NCBI GenBank assembly: GCA_949294555.1 | Contig: CASFHP010000013.1 | Coordinates: 1 to 39,908, forward strand | From: an uncultured Eubacteriales bacterium | GTDB lineage: Bacteria > Bacillota > Clostridia > TANB77 > CAG-508 | Length of the DNA stretch: 39,908 nt | Direction of reading: 5' to 3' | Part shown: positions 8,841 to 17,606 of the stretch, piece after piece | Numbering within the stretch: the stretch's first letter is position 1 | How the letters are laid out: the number at the start of each line of letters is the position of its first letter | Notes under the pieces: model-generated | What the model was told of the DNA's origin: nothing | Database searches by the model: none | The model's input: the letters and a program-made list of their open reading frames with translations, nothing else | Program-made: the position numbers and the translations under genes

Positions 8841-8951
8841 AAGGCGATAATTTGGGGACGGAGCAAAAATCATCATTTATTTTATAAAATATTTTATAAA
8901 AAATCTTTATAAAATGATGATTTTTTGCTCCGTCCCCAAAATCATCGCCTT
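8841..8951. repeat. REP-like palindrome, copy 1 (two ~40-bp arms)
   Basis: Left arm 8841-8879 and right arm 8911-8951 are near-perfect reverse complements, with core GGGGACGGAGCAAAAA and ends AAGGCGAT. The 31-bp centre is itself palindromic (TTTTATAAA repeats). It starts one base after the histidine kinase stop codon, so it probably doubles as that transcript's 3' hairpin. It belongs to the family seen also at 10269, 12515, 13393, 14049 and 18821. Confidence 0.8.
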
Positions 8952-9061
8952 CCCTTTGACAACTTTTTCGAACAATTCGACACGTCTCCAACGACTATTC
9001 TTAGCTTTCACTTTTAGTTAGAACTTTTTAATACTTTATAATTTTTCAGTTTAACAACTAG

Positions 9062-9117
9062 AAATAAAAATCGAGTTTATTACATATAAAATCGTGTAAA
9101 AAGCTTGATTTTTATTT
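9062..9117 (+). terminator. Weak terminator-like inverted repeat upstream of the HD-GYP regulator
   Basis: AAATAAAAATCGAG (9062-9075) pairs with CTTGATTTTTATTT (9104-9117), 13 of 14 bases, around a 28-nt loop. It may mark the boundary between the NRPS/kinase transcript and the regulator gene. The rest of the 350-bp gap between the two genes holds REP copy 1 and no other feature that I can see. Confidence 0.35.
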
Positions 9118-9189
9118 TGTTTATTAATATAATTAGAAAAAAGTAATTTCCATATATTATAAAAAATTAAGTATTGAAAGAGGTTAAAA

Positions 9190-10254
9190 ATGAGAAAGCA
9201 TTTACAAGGATTAGAAAATGTAGAAAATAATACATACAGAATTATAGCTGTAGATGATGAAGAAGGCATTGTAGATTCTTTATCTATATTTTTAAAACGT
9301 TCTGGATATGATTTTAGAGGTGTTACAGACCCACAAGAAGCGATTCAATTAGTAAAAGAAGAGCACTTCGATTTGATGATTTTGGACTTTATCATGACAC
9401 CTATCCATGGAGACGAAGTTGTTGAAGAAATTCGTAAATTTAATAAAGATTTATATATTTTATTACTTACTGGTCATAAAGATTTAGCACCACCTCTAGA
9501 AACCATTAGAAGGTTAGATATTCAAGGCTATTGTGAAAAAAGTGATAAATTTGACCAATTGCTTTTATTAATAGAATCTGGCATTAAATCTATCAAACAA
9601 ATGAATGAAATTAAAGAAATCAACGCCAAATTATCTGACACCTATGAAAAATTGGAACAAGCATATTTAGATTCTATCAAAACATTACGTTATACCATTG
9701 AAGCAAAAGATGTGTATACAAGAGGACATTCTGATAGAGTTGCTGCTTATTCTGTTTTAATGGGAAAAAAATTAGGATTATCAGATGAAGAACTACACAC
9801 TTTGGAAATTGGTGGCCTATTCCATGACATCGGTAAAATTGGTGTTCCAGATAGCATTTTGTTAAAAGATTCTAAACTAACAGATGAAGAATATTCGCAA
9901 ATTAAGCAACATCCAAATATTGGGGTTCACATTTTATCAAATGCCACAATATTTAATGATATTTTACCAATTGTCGAACATCATCATGAAAAATATGATG
10001 GATCTGGATATCCAGGAAAACTTGCTGGAACAGATATACCATATTTAGCTAGAATTGCTGCCATTGCAGATAGTTTTGATGCTATGGCTTCTAGAAGAGC
10101 TTACCGTGACTCTTTAGATATAAATACGATTATTTCTGAGTTTGAAAGATGTAGAGGAACTCAGTTTGACCCAGAGTTAGATGATTTATTTTTGGATATC
10201 TTGAAAAATCATTTTGATGAAATAAAAGAAATTCAAGAAAAATATAAAGGATGA
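9190..10254 (+). CDS. Response regulator with HD-GYP c-di-GMP phosphodiesterase domain
   Basis: 354 aa. Residues ~17-135 are a receiver domain: acidic pair VDDEE, phospho-acceptor Asp66 in MILDF, Thr in LLTGH. A coiled linker of ~35 residues leads to an HD-GYP domain (~160-345) with HDIGKIGVPD (His212-Asp213) and HHEKYDGSGYP (Gly273-Pro275). The full HD and GYP motifs are intact, so it should hydrolyse c-di-GMP. The start follows AAAGAGGT. It is the only response regulator near the histidine kinase at 6852 and in the same orientation, so it is a likely partner although it has a 350-bp gap and perhaps its own promoter. Output would be a change in c-di-GMP level and not direct DNA binding. Confidence 0.9.
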   Translation: MRKHLQGLENVENNTYRIIAVDDEEGIVDSLSIFLKRSGYDFRGVTDPQEAIQLVKEEHFDLMILDFIMTPIHGDEVVEEIRKFNKDLYILLLTGHKDLAPPLETIRRLDIQGYCEKSDKFDQLLLLIESGIKSIKQMNEIKEINAKLSDTYEKLEQAYLDSIKTLRYTIEAKDVYTRGHSDRVAAYSVLMGKKLGLSDEELHTLEIGGLFHDIGKIGVPDSILLKDSKLTDEEYSQIKQHPNIGVHILSNATIFNDILPIVEHHHEKYDGSGYPGKLAGTDIPYLARIAAIADSFDAMASRRAYRDSLDINTIISEFERCRGTQFDPELDDLFLDILKNHFDEIKEIQEKYKG

Positions 10255-10268
10255 AAATTAAAAAATTC

Positions 10269-10304
10269 CCAAAAGGGACAGAGCGATGATTTTGTCCCTT
10301 TTGG
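10269..10304. terminator. Bidirectional terminator hairpin between convergent genes (REP-like, copy 2)
   Basis: CCAAAAGGGACA (10269-10280) pairs perfectly with TGTCCCTTTTGG (10293-10304) around a 12-nt loop, GAGCGATGATTT. The loop and the following CACGTCCCC share the GGGAC/GATGATTT words of the REP family. It sits between the ends of the HD-GYP gene (+) and tex (-). Confidence 0.65.
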
Positions 10305-10316
10305 CACGTCCCCAAC

Positions 10317-12500
10317 CTAACATTTCATTGAAAGACCTACTTTTTGTCTTTCTTTATCAATTTTAATAACTTTTACTTTTACAATATCTCCTACTGAAAC
10401 CACATCTGATGGATTTTTGATAAATTTATCACTCATTTCTGAAATATGGACAAGTCCATCATGTTTTACACCAATATCTACAAATGCTCCAAAGTCAATT
10501 ACATTTCTAACAGTTCCTGTTAGTACCATTCCCTCTTTTAAGTCGTCTAATTTTAATACATCACTTCTTAAAATTGGTTTTGGCATGTCTTCACGAGGGT
10601 CTCTTCCTGGTTTTGATAATTCTTCGATAATATCTGTTAGTGTCATTTCTCCTATGTTTAATTCTTTTGCCATCTCTGGAACATTTACACTTTTTAATTT
10701 TGTTCTTAGTTCTTCTAATTTTTCTTTATCCTTTAAATCGTTTTTGTCAAATCCTAATTGATTTAATAATTTTTCTGTTGGTTCATAGCTTTCTGGGTGA
10801 ACAGCTGTCACTTCTAATGGATTATCTCCATCAAATATTCTTAAAAATCCTGCGCATTGCTCAAATGCCACTTTTCCAAGCTTTGATACTTTTAATAATT
10901 CTTTTCTATTTTTTAATTTTCCATTTTCATCTCTATATTTTACGATATTTTTAGCAATGGTATTATTAATTCCTGAAACATAAGAAAGTAGTGATGGTGT
11001 CGCAGTATTTACATCAACACCTACTTTGTTAACACTATCTTCTACAACGCCTGTTAGACTTTCTTGCAATTTCTTTTGATTTACATCATGTTGATATTGT
11101 CCAACACCAATAGCTTTTGGGTCTATTTTTACCAATTCTGCTAATGGGTCTTGCAAACGTCTTGCAATTGAAATGGCACCTCTGATAGATACATTGATGT
11201 CTGGATATTCTTCTGTTGCTAGTTTTGATGCAGAATATACAGACGCTCCAGCTTCACTTACAATAACATAATGCACATCTCTTGAGGCTTCTTTTATCAT
11301 ATCTGCTACAAACATTTCTGACTCTCTTGACGCTGTTCCATTTCCAATGGCTATCATATCTACTTTGTCTTTTTCAATTAATTTTAATAATTCTTTTTTA
11401 GCACCTTCTACATCATTTTGAGGTTCTGTTGGATATACAGTTGCATAATCTAATAATTTTCCTGTTTCATCAATAACTGCAATCTTACAACCTGTTCTAT
11501 ATGCTGGGTCAAATCCCATAACCGTTTTTCCTTTAATTGGTGCCCCTAATAATAATTGTTTTGAATTTTTGCCAAATACTTTAATAGCTTTATCTTCTGC
11601 TTTTTCTGTTAAGTCTGAACGAATTTCTCTATCAATTGATGGCTCTATTAATCTTTTAAAACTATCTGCAATTGTTTCTTTTAACATCTCTGTAAATTGT
11701 GTATCGCCTTTTATAACATCTCTTTCTATGTATTCTAAGATTTTTTCTTCTGGCTTTTCAATTTTTACTTTTAAGAAATCCTCTTTTTCTCCACGATTAA
11801 TCGCTAATATTCTATGACTTGGTATGTATTTTATCGCTTCTTGATAATCATAATACATTTCATAATTTGATTTTTCCTCTGGTTTTGCGGCTTTTGTTTG
11901 AATCATTGCTTCTCTATAGCAAATTCTCTTGATTTGTTTTCTATATTTACTATTATCAGAAATATCTTCTGCAATAATATCTAAAGCACCTTGCACAGCT
12001 TCCTCTGGTGTTGCAACCACTTTATCTTTATTTTTCTTATCCTCTTCTGATAAAGTTTCCATATTGACATATTCTTTTGCGATTTCTAAAATTGGTTTTG
12101 TTTCTTTTTGTTCAATGATAATCATTGCTAGTGGCTCTAACCCTTTTGCCTTTGCAACAGTAGCTCTTGTTTTTTTCTTTTGTTTATATGGTCTATAAAT
12201 ATCTTCTACTTCTGCCAAAGTTTTACAAACAGCAATTGCTTGTAAGATTTCGTCTGTTAATTTTCCCTGTTCATCAATTGATTTAACAACCTCTTCTTTT
12301 CTTTGCTCTAAGTTTCTTAAGTAATTTAATCTTTCGCCTAAATCCCTAAGGATTTCATCACTTAGTCCTCCTGTTACTTCTTTTCTATAACGTGCAATAA
12401 AGGGAATGGTGTTTCCCTCATCAATTAATTTAATTGTTGCCTCTACTTGTTTTGGCTTAATATTTAATTCTTCTGCAATTGTATTAATAATTTTATCCAT
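10317..12500 (-). CDS. tex: Tex family S1 RNA-binding protein
   Basis: About 727 aa from the ATG at 12500, which follows AAAGGA at good spacing; upstream in-frame codons to 12548 read through a REP-like repeat and are rejected. The protein has the Tex order: N-terminal helical region (MDKIINTIAEELNIKPKQV, TIPFIARYRKE), a YqgF/RNase H-like core (GFDPAYRTGCKIAVID), helix-hairpin-helix domains (TPSLLSYVSGI, CAGFLRI) and a C-terminal S1 domain (GMVLTGTVRNVIDFGAFVDIG). It is a cytoplasmic RNA-binding protein linked to transcription and translation fidelity and to stress tolerance in other bacteria. It is a housekeeping gene with no special context. Confidence 0.95.
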   Translation of the reverse strand: MDKIINTIAEELNIKPKQVEATIKLIDEGNTIPFIARYRKEVTGGLSDEILRDLGERLNYLRNLEQRKEEVVKSIDEQGKLTDEILQAIAVCKTLAEVEDIYRPYKQKKKTRATVAKAKGLEPLAMIIIEQKETKPILEIAKEYVNMETLSEEDKKNKDKVVATPEEAVQGALDIIAEDISDNSKYRKQIKRICYREAMIQTKAAKPEEKSNYEMYYDYQEAIKYIPSHRILAINRGEKEDFLKVKIEKPEEKILEYIERDVIKGDTQFTEMLKETIADSFKRLIEPSIDREIRSDLTEKAEDKAIKVFGKNSKQLLLGAPIKGKTVMGFDPAYRTGCKIAVIDETGKLLDYATVYPTEPQNDVEGAKKELLKLIEKDKVDMIAIGNGTASRESEMFVADMIKEASRDVHYVIVSEAGASVYSASKLATEEYPDINVSIRGAISIARRLQDPLAELVKIDPKAIGVGQYQHDVNQKKLQESLTGVVEDSVNKVGVDVNTATPSLLSYVSGINNTIAKNIVKYRDENGKLKNRKELLKVSKLGKVAFEQCAGFLRIFDGDNPLEVTAVHPESYEPTEKLLNQLGFDKNDLKDKEKLEELRTKLKSVNVPEMAKELNIGEMTLTDIIEELSKPGRDPREDMPKPILRSDVLKLDDLKEGMVLTGTVRNVIDFGAFVDIGVKHDGLVHISEMSDKFIKNPSDVVSVGDIVKVKVIKIDKERQKVGLSMKC

Positions 12501-12514
12501 TCTTTTTTCCTTTC

Positions 12515-12550
12515 TGATGATTTTAGGGACGGAGCAAAAAATCATCATTT
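12515..12550. repeat. REP-like repeat, copy 3 (single arm) next to the RAYT 3' end
   Basis: TGATGATTTT, then AGGGACGGAGC, then AAAAAATCATCA. This is one arm of the palindrome seen in full at 8841 and 18821. It lies 20 bp beyond the stop codon of the transposase at 12570 and 15 bp upstream of the tex start codon, within the tex 5' leader. Confidence 0.75.
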
Positions 12551-12569
12551 TTCAATGTCATTTTTTTAC

Positions 12570-13316
12570 TCAATTTTGTTTTTTTAATCTTTCCATTGTC
12601 CCTTTTGTAATATCTAATTTTTTCATAATATTTGTATATTTTATCTTCTTTACTTCTTTTAGATATCTTATCAACTTCTTTAGTATATCACGTTTTTCAA
12701 ATATTTCAAATACTTTTATTTGTTCTTTTTTAATAAATTCCGAAATGGAATTGTCAATTTTCACCTCAATATTTGTGTCTATATCTAAAAATGTTTCTTC
12801 ATCAATAAAATCCATATTGCAAATATATTCAATTTCTTCATGTGCAAATATATTTGTTTTTTCAATTTCTCCTGTTAAATAATAGTGATATGAAGAATAT
12901 GGATATTCTTTTTCATTTTTTACCATATTTGCTTTTACTGGATTTCTATGAATGTATTTTACACATTGTATTAATTGCCTTTTATCTAATATTGGCTCGC
13001 TTTTATATCTATCACGAAATACATATCCTACTCGATTACCTTCCATATAATTATAATATTGCGCATAGATAGTATTAACTTTTTGCATGTATTTTGATAA
13101 TTTTTTTATATCTTCTACTTTTATTAATATATGTGCATGATTATTCATTACACAATATGCTATCATCTCTAATTCTTCGCTATTTAATTTTTCTTTCATT
13201 AATTGTAAATATCTCTTCATATATCGATTATTTTTAAATATATATTCTTTGTTGATACCTTGTACCATGACATGAAAAAAAGAGGTATCCAAACAATTAC
13301 GTGCTATTCTTGGCAT
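12570..13316 (-). CDS. REP-associated tyrosine transposase (RAYT, Y1_Tnp/IS200-like)
   Basis: 248 aa from the ATG at 13316 (a GTG three codons upstream is possible). It has the Y1 transposase fold: MPRIARN start, HUH motif at His60-Ala-His62 in CVMNNHAHIL, candidate catalytic tyrosines at 84-90 (TIYAQYYNY), and the RAYT-typical tail RVGYVFRDRYKSEP followed by CVKYIHRNPVKA and EYPYSSY. RAYTs are single-copy HUH nucleases that process or spread REP palindromes. Here REP-like repeats flank the gene on both sides (12515 and 13393), and four more copies lie within 6 kb. The length fits a full-length member, so it may be active. No helper gene or classic IS ends are seen. Confidence 0.88.
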   Translation of the reverse strand: MPRIARNCLDTSFFHVMVQGINKEYIFKNNRYMKRYLQLMKEKLNSEELEMIAYCVMNNHAHILIKVEDIKKLSKYMQKVNTIYAQYYNYMEGNRVGYVFRDRYKSEPILDKRQLIQCVKYIHRNPVKANMVKNEKEYPYSSYHYYLTGEIEKTNIFAHEEIEYICNMDFIDEETFLDIDTNIEVKIDNSISEFIKKEQIKVFEIFEKRDILKKLIRYLKEVKKIKYTNIMKKLDITKGTMERLKKQN

Positions 13317-13392
13317 CTTAATCACTCACTTTCTTTTTGTTTTTTACCCCTATTTTTAAAATAATACATTTTTGTGTTTTCTCTATGTGCTT

Positions 13393-13420
13393 ATGATGAC
13401 TTTTTCACAAAAATCATCAT
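13393..13420. repeat. REP-like repeat, copy 4 (degenerate) at the RAYT 5' side
   Basis: ATGATGA (13393-13399) and TCATCAT (13414-13420) are inverted around a short T/A-rich loop. The GGGGACGG core is missing. It lies about 75 bp upstream of the transposase start, so the gene is bracketed by related repeats. Around it (13425-13535) are several short ATATTCA/TGAAT words with no clear function. Confidence 0.45.
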
Positions 13421-13538
13421 TTTATATTCAATTTTGAATTAAAAATATATTCACTCCTGCATTTGAATATGAAACTGCCATATATTCATTTTGAAATTAC
13501 AACGTTAAACTTGATATATTCATTTTAGAATCAGAATA

Positions 13539-14015
13539 TTAATATTCTAAAGAATCATCTTTCTCAATCCAATTTTGTACCTGTTCAATGCGATATGTTG
13601 ATTTGTCGTCCCTCATAACAACATCTTTTATACCTGAATTGATTAACATCCTTTTGCAAAAAGAACATGGCTCATTATCTTTTACATATTCTCCATTTCG
13701 TTGATTAATTCCTACTAAATACAATGTAGCACCTATCATATCTTTTCTTGCAGCACTAATAATCGCATTTTGTTCACTATGTACAGACCTGCACTTTTCA
13801 TAACCTTTTCCACTTGGCATTTCACATTTTTGTCTTATACAAAATCCCAAATCAATGCAATTTTTTCTTCCTCTTGGAGCTCCTGTATATCCTGTAGAAA
13901 TAATTTCATCATTTTTTACAATAATACTTCCATAATTATTTCTAAGACAAGTCCCTCTTTCAGCTACACTTTCTGCGATATCTAAATAATAATTTATTTT
14001 ATCAACTCTTGTCAT
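13539..14015 (-). CDS. dCMP/cytidine deaminase family protein (ComEB-like)
   Basis: 158 aa from the ATG at 14015, preceded by AAAGGAGC; an upstream TTG at 14045 is rejected. Zinc-dependent deaminase motifs are present: HSEQNAI (His ligand and catalytic Glu) and PCSFCKRML (two Cys ligands). The stretch GAPRGRKNCIDLGFCIR with the KCEMPSGKGYEKCRSVHSEQ segment is typical of deoxycytidylate deaminases of Firmicutes. It would convert dCMP to dUMP for dTTP synthesis. It stands alone between the RAYT and the ABC-F gene. Confidence 0.87.
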   Translation of the reverse strand: MTRVDKINYYLDIAESVAERGTCLRNNYGSIIVKNDEIISTGYTGAPRGRKNCIDLGFCIRQKCEMPSGKGYEKCRSVHSEQNAIISAARKDMIGATLYLVGINQRNGEYVKDNEPCSFCKRMLINSGIKDVVMRDDKSTYRIEQVQNWIEKDDSLEY

Positions 14016-14048
14016 AAAACTCAGCTCCTTTTTAATGATTGACAATGA

Positions 14049-14090
14049 ACGGAGAAAACGATGATTTTTTGCTCCGTCCCCAAAATCATC
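14049..14090. repeat. REP-like repeat, copy 5
   Basis: ACGGAG (14049-14054) and CTCCGT (14072-14077) are inverted around AAAACGATGATTTTTTG, followed by CCCCAAAATCATC. It overlaps the stop codon of the ABC-F gene (14089) by about two bases and lies upstream of the deaminase start. Confidence 0.7.
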
Positions 14091-15672
14091 ACTCTACACC
14101 TAAATATTCATTATAAGTCACTTCTCTATCAACAATTTTTCCATTTTCTTTGATATCGATAATTCGGTTGGCAACTGTTTGTGTTAATTCATGGTCATGT
14201 GAAGTAAATAAAATATTTCCTGTAAATCGTTTCATTCCTTCATTTAATGATGTAATACTTTCCATATCTAAATGGTTTGTTGGTTCATCAAATATTAAGA
14301 AATTAGCACCTGATAACATCATTTTTGATAGCACACATCTTACTTTTTCTCCTCCAGATAATACATTTACTTGTTTTAGTGCTTCATCTCCTGAGAATAA
14401 CATTCTTCCTAAGAAGCTTCTAACATAGGTTTCATCTGGGTCTTTTGAATATTTTCTAAGCCATTCTGTGATGTTTTCATCTGTTTCAAATAAATAGTTG
14501 TTATCCTTAGGGAAATATGATTTTGTAATCGTTGTTCCCCATACCAATTCTCCTTCATCTGGCTCTAATTCCCCTTCTATGATTTGGAATAATACCGTTT
14601 TGGCTAATTCATTATCTGCTAAAAAGGCAATTTTGTTTCCTTCTTTTACATCAAATGAAACTTTATCTAGTAATTTTACACCATCTACAGTTTTTGATAT
14701 ATTTTTTACTTGTAAGATTTCTCTTCCTGGCTCTCTATCTGGTTTAAAATCAATGTATGGATATTTTCTATTTGATGGTTTAATTTCTTCTAATTGGATT
14801 TTCTCCAATGTTTTCTTTCTTGAAGTTGCTTGTTTTGATTTTGAAGCATTTGCACTAAATCTTGCTATAAAGTCTTGTAATTCCTTTATTTTTTCTTCTT
14901 TCTTTTTGTTTTGCTCTCTTGCTTGTTTTAAAGCTAATTGACTTGATTCATACCAGAAATCATAATTTCCTGGATATACTTTTATCTTTCCAAAGTCAAC
15001 ATCTGCTATATGTGTACATACTTTATTTAAGAAATATCTATCATGTGATACAACAATAACTGTATTCTCAAAATCAATTAAAAAATCTTGTAACCAATTT
15101 ATGCTTTTCATATCTAAGTCATTTGTTGGCTCATCTAGTAATAATACATCTGGATTTCCAAATAAACTTTGGGCTAATAATACTTTAACTTTTTCTTTGG
15201 CTTCAATTTCTTTCATATATTTATAATGGTTATCTGGTATAATTCCTAAATCATTTAATAAAATTGCTGCATCTGATTCTGCATTCCAACCATCTAATTC
15301 TGCAAATCTTTCTTCTAATTTTGCAGCTTTCATACCATCTTCTTCTGAGAAGTCTGGTTTGGCATAAATGGCCTCTTTTTCCTTCATGATATCATATAAT
15401 TCTTTGTTTCCCATTAACACTGTATCCATAACTGTGTATTCTTCAAAGGCAAAGTGGTCTTGTTTTAAAACAGAAATTCTTTCTCCTTTATCTAAACTGA
15501 CGTCTCCTTTGCTTGGCTCGATTTCTCCTGATAGTACTTTTAAAAAGGTTGATTTACCAGCACCATTTGCTCCGATAATTCCATAACAATTTCCTTTTCC
15601 GAATTTTATATTGACGTCTTCAAATAATACTCTTTTTCCAAATCTGACTGTGACACCATTTGCACTTAGCAT
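14089..15672 (-). CDS. ABC-F family ATPase (YkpA/YbiT-like ribosome-associated factor)
   Basis: About 527 aa. I place the start at the second ATG (15672), because AAAGGA lies directly against the first ATG (15681) but 9 nt from the second. Two ABC domains lie in tandem with no membrane helices. The first has the Walker A GANGAGKST and Walker B VLLLDEPTNDLD. The second has LSGGEKVR, LIFDEPTNHLD and SHDHEL, but its Walker A is degenerate (ADNELAKTVL). The first signature motif is also weak (EIEAKEKVKVLLAQ). An ABC-F linker with Lys-rich coiled coil (KQAREQNKKKEEKI) joins them. ABC-F proteins act on ribosomes in translation control or antibiotic protection. The YkpA/YbiT subgroup is the best fit from memory; no resistance role can be read from the sequence. 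Confidence 0.87.
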   Translation of the reverse strand: MLSANGVTVRFGKRVLFEDVNIKFGKGNCYGIIGANGAGKSTFLKVLSGEIEPSKGDVSLDKGERISVLKQDHFAFEEYTVMDTVLMGNKELYDIMKEKEAIYAKPDFSEEDGMKAAKLEERFAELDGWNAESDAAILLNDLGIIPDNHYKYMKEIEAKEKVKVLLAQSLFGNPDVLLLDEPTNDLDMKSINWLQDFLIDFENTVIVVSHDRYFLNKVCTHIADVDFGKIKVYPGNYDFWYESSQLALKQAREQNKKKEEKIKELQDFIARFSANASKSKQATSRKKTLEKIQLEEIKPSNRKYPYIDFKPDREPGREILQVKNISKTVDGVKLLDKVSFDVKEGNKIAFLADNELAKTVLFQIIEGELEPDEGELVWGTTITKSYFPKDNNYLFETDENITEWLRKYSKDPDETYVRSFLGRMLFSGDEALKQVNVLSGGEKVRCVLSKMMLSGANFLIFDEPTNHLDMESITSLNEGMKRFTGNILFTSHDHELTQTVANRIIDIKENGKIVDREVTYNEYLGVE

Positions 15673-15796
15673 GTAATTCATTCCTTTCTCTAATAAAGCT
15701 TTTTATTTCGTTGGTATTATATACTATTTTTACATATTTTTCAAGGATTTTGCGGAAGTTAAATTGTGTAACATTATTTTTCTATTCACTAAAAAA

Positions 15797-15815
15797 GAAG
15801 GAGCATTTCTCCTTC
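15797..15815 (-). terminator. Intrinsic terminator of the DUF378 gene
   Basis: GAAGGAG (15797-15803) pairs with CTCCTTC (15809-15815) around five bases. On the minus strand it is followed by a run of T (complement of 15791-15796), as expected for termination downstream of the gene ending at 15843. Confidence 0.75.
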
Positions 15816-15842
15816 CTTTAAAAATATAACTTCAAATTATGG

Positions 15843-16031
15843 TTAATCATCAAACAATAGCTTAATGCCCCATAAACCGGCTAAACCAACTAATCCATAT
15901 ACAATTCTAGATACAATTGTCATATCGCCAAATAATAGAGCCACTAAATCTAAATTAAATAAAGCAATCAAGCCCCAATTAATTGCACCAATAATAATTA
16001 ATACCAATGCAATTTTATCTACAACTTTCAT
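15843..16031 (-). CDS. DUF378 family small membrane protein
   Basis: 62 aa from the ATG at 16031, which follows AAAGGAGG at good spacing. It has two hydrophobic helices with the family words GAINWGL and VYGLVGLAGLWGI, which match DUF378 (YuzA-like) proteins. The biochemical function of this family is not known to me. It is a single gene with its own terminator (15797-15815). Confidence 0.88.
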   Translation of the reverse strand: MKVVDKIALVLIIIGAINWGLIALFNLDLVALLFGDMTIVSRIVYGLVGLAGLWGIKLLFDD

Positions 16032-16240
16032 GTCTTTTCCTCCTTTTACCATGTTTTACTATTATTCTATCCTTTTTTCTTTTTCTTTATACAATTATTG
16101 AAAATTTTTCTTTTTTATGATATTTTTTAATTATAGGACAAATCTCTCTTCGTGAGAACTTTTCTCTACTTTTCTAATTTTACCATATATATTTAAGTTC
16201 TCAAAGAAGCATACATCCTCATGAAAAGGAGGGCAAATCA

Positions 16241-17530
16241 TTGAGAAGAAATAATAGAGATAACAGAAATCGTAGAAAATCAAATCATATATCACATGAT
16301 GACACACAAAAAATGACAAATGTTTTATTAAAAGTTGTACTCATATTACTAGTTGTATTTTTAATCGTGGTTATTTTTAATGTTGTAAAAAATTGGATAA
16401 ACTATCATAACATTACAGAAGAATATCTTGAAACATTAAGTAATGTTGAAAAAAATACAGATTCCGCAGAAGATGAAACACAAAATACAAATGAAGATGT
16501 CACTTTTAACTTAACCGCTATTGGAGATGTTATGTGCCATAATACACAATATATGGATGCCTACAATAGTGATACAGGCGAATATGATTTTTCATATGTC
16601 TTTGAAGATATTAAATATTACATAAAAAATTCTAATATAACCGTTGCCAACTTAGAAACTACTTTTGCTGGAGAAGAACGAGGATATAGCAATTATCCTA
16701 GATTTAATTCTCCTGACGCCCTAGCATATAATTTGAAAAAATTGGGTGTTGATGTGCTTTCTACTGCTGGAAATCATAGTTTAGATACAGGATTTGATGG
16801 CTTATCTAGGACAATTGATGTTTTAGATGACGCTGATATTTCTCATGTAGGTACCTATAAAACTCAAGAAGATAGAGATACTGTTTTATTTAAATATGTA
16901 AAAGGAATTAAAATTGCATTTTTAGATTATACCTATGGAACAAATGGTATTGCTATTCCTTCTGACAAACCATATTGCGTGAATTTAATAGATGAAGATT
17001 TAATTAAAAGTGATATTGAATCTGCAAAAACACAAAACGCAGATATTATTGTTGCTTCTACGCATTGGGGAACAGAATACAGTACTGTTTCAAATGGCAC
17101 ACAAAATGAGTTGGCTGATTTTCTTTTCCAAAATGGTGTAAACATTATTTTAGGAACACACCCTCATGTATTACAACAAATGGAAAAAAGGACTGTTACA
17201 TTAGAAGATGGTACAACTCAAGACGGTTTTATTATTTATTCTTTAGGAAATTTTATTAGTGGGCAAAATGCTGAAAATACGAGAACATCTATAATTTTGG
17301 ATTTACAAATAACGAAACATGCAGATGATACTGTTACAATAGATACTATCGATTATATCCCAATTTATATGTATAGAGATACTTCTCTAAGTACGAAAAA
17401 AATGAAATTGTTGGATATTGAAAAAACGATTGCTTTATATGAAGAGGGCACAGATACCTCTATTGGGGAAGACACATATACTCTTTTAAAAGGAGAATTG
17501 GAAAAAGTTTCTGAAATCTTAAATCCATAA
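16241..17530 (+). CDS. CapA/PGA_cap family metallophosphatase-like protein, membrane anchored
   Basis: 429 aa from a TTG start with AAAAGGAGGG seven bases upstream. A basic N-terminus (MRRNNRDNRNRRK) precedes one membrane helix (~27-48), so the body faces outside. The CapA domain begins at ~85 with AIGDVMCH, then NLETTF, AGNHSLDTG, ASTHWGTEY, GTHPHVLQ and YSLGNF. These are the metallophosphatase-like ligand motifs of CapA/PgsA proteins. Known relatives support poly-gamma-glutamate capsule synthesis, but no capB/capC genes are near, so the role here is open. Ends at a bidirectional terminator shared with the corA-like gene. Confidence 0.86.
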   Translation: MRRNNRDNRNRRKSNHISHDDTQKMTNVLLKVVLILLVVFLIVVIFNVVKNWINYHNITEEYLETLSNVEKNTDSAEDETQNTNEDVTFNLTAIGDVMCHNTQYMDAYNSDTGEYDFSYVFEDIKYYIKNSNITVANLETTFAGEERGYSNYPRFNSPDALAYNLKKLGVDVLSTAGNHSLDTGFDGLSRTIDVLDDADISHVGTYKTQEDRDTVLFKYVKGIKIAFLDYTYGTNGIAIPSDKPYCVNLIDEDLIKSDIESAKTQNADIIVASTHWGTEYSTVSNGTQNELADFLFQNGVNIILGTHPHVLQQMEKRTVTLEDGTTQDGFIIYSLGNFISGQNAENTRTSIILDLQITKHADDTVTIDTIDYIPIYMYRDTSLSTKKMKLLDIEKTIALYEEGTDTSIGEDTYTLLKGELEKVSEILNP

Positions 17531-17532
17531 TA

Positions 17533-17577
17533 AAATCCCAGCCGATAAAACCTATATATTTTAATCGGTTGGGATTT
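17533..17577. terminator. Bidirectional terminator between CapA-like and CorA-like genes
   Basis: AAATCCCAGCCGATAAAA (17533-17550) pairs with TTTTAATCGGTTGGGATTT (17559-17577), a stem with small imperfections and an 8-nt loop. It lies between two convergent genes. Confidence 0.75.
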
Positions 17578-17606
17578 GTTCTACCATATATTTTCCTAAA
17601 AATCTT

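Noticed and set aside
9051..9269. Minus-strand ORF between the kinase and the HD-GYP gene
   Set aside because: It overlaps the HD-GYP start, has no ribosome binding site and shows no domain.
12501..12548. N-terminal extension of Tex
   Set aside because: It would translate the REP-like repeat; the ATG at 12500 has a proper ribosome binding site and matches the usual Tex start.
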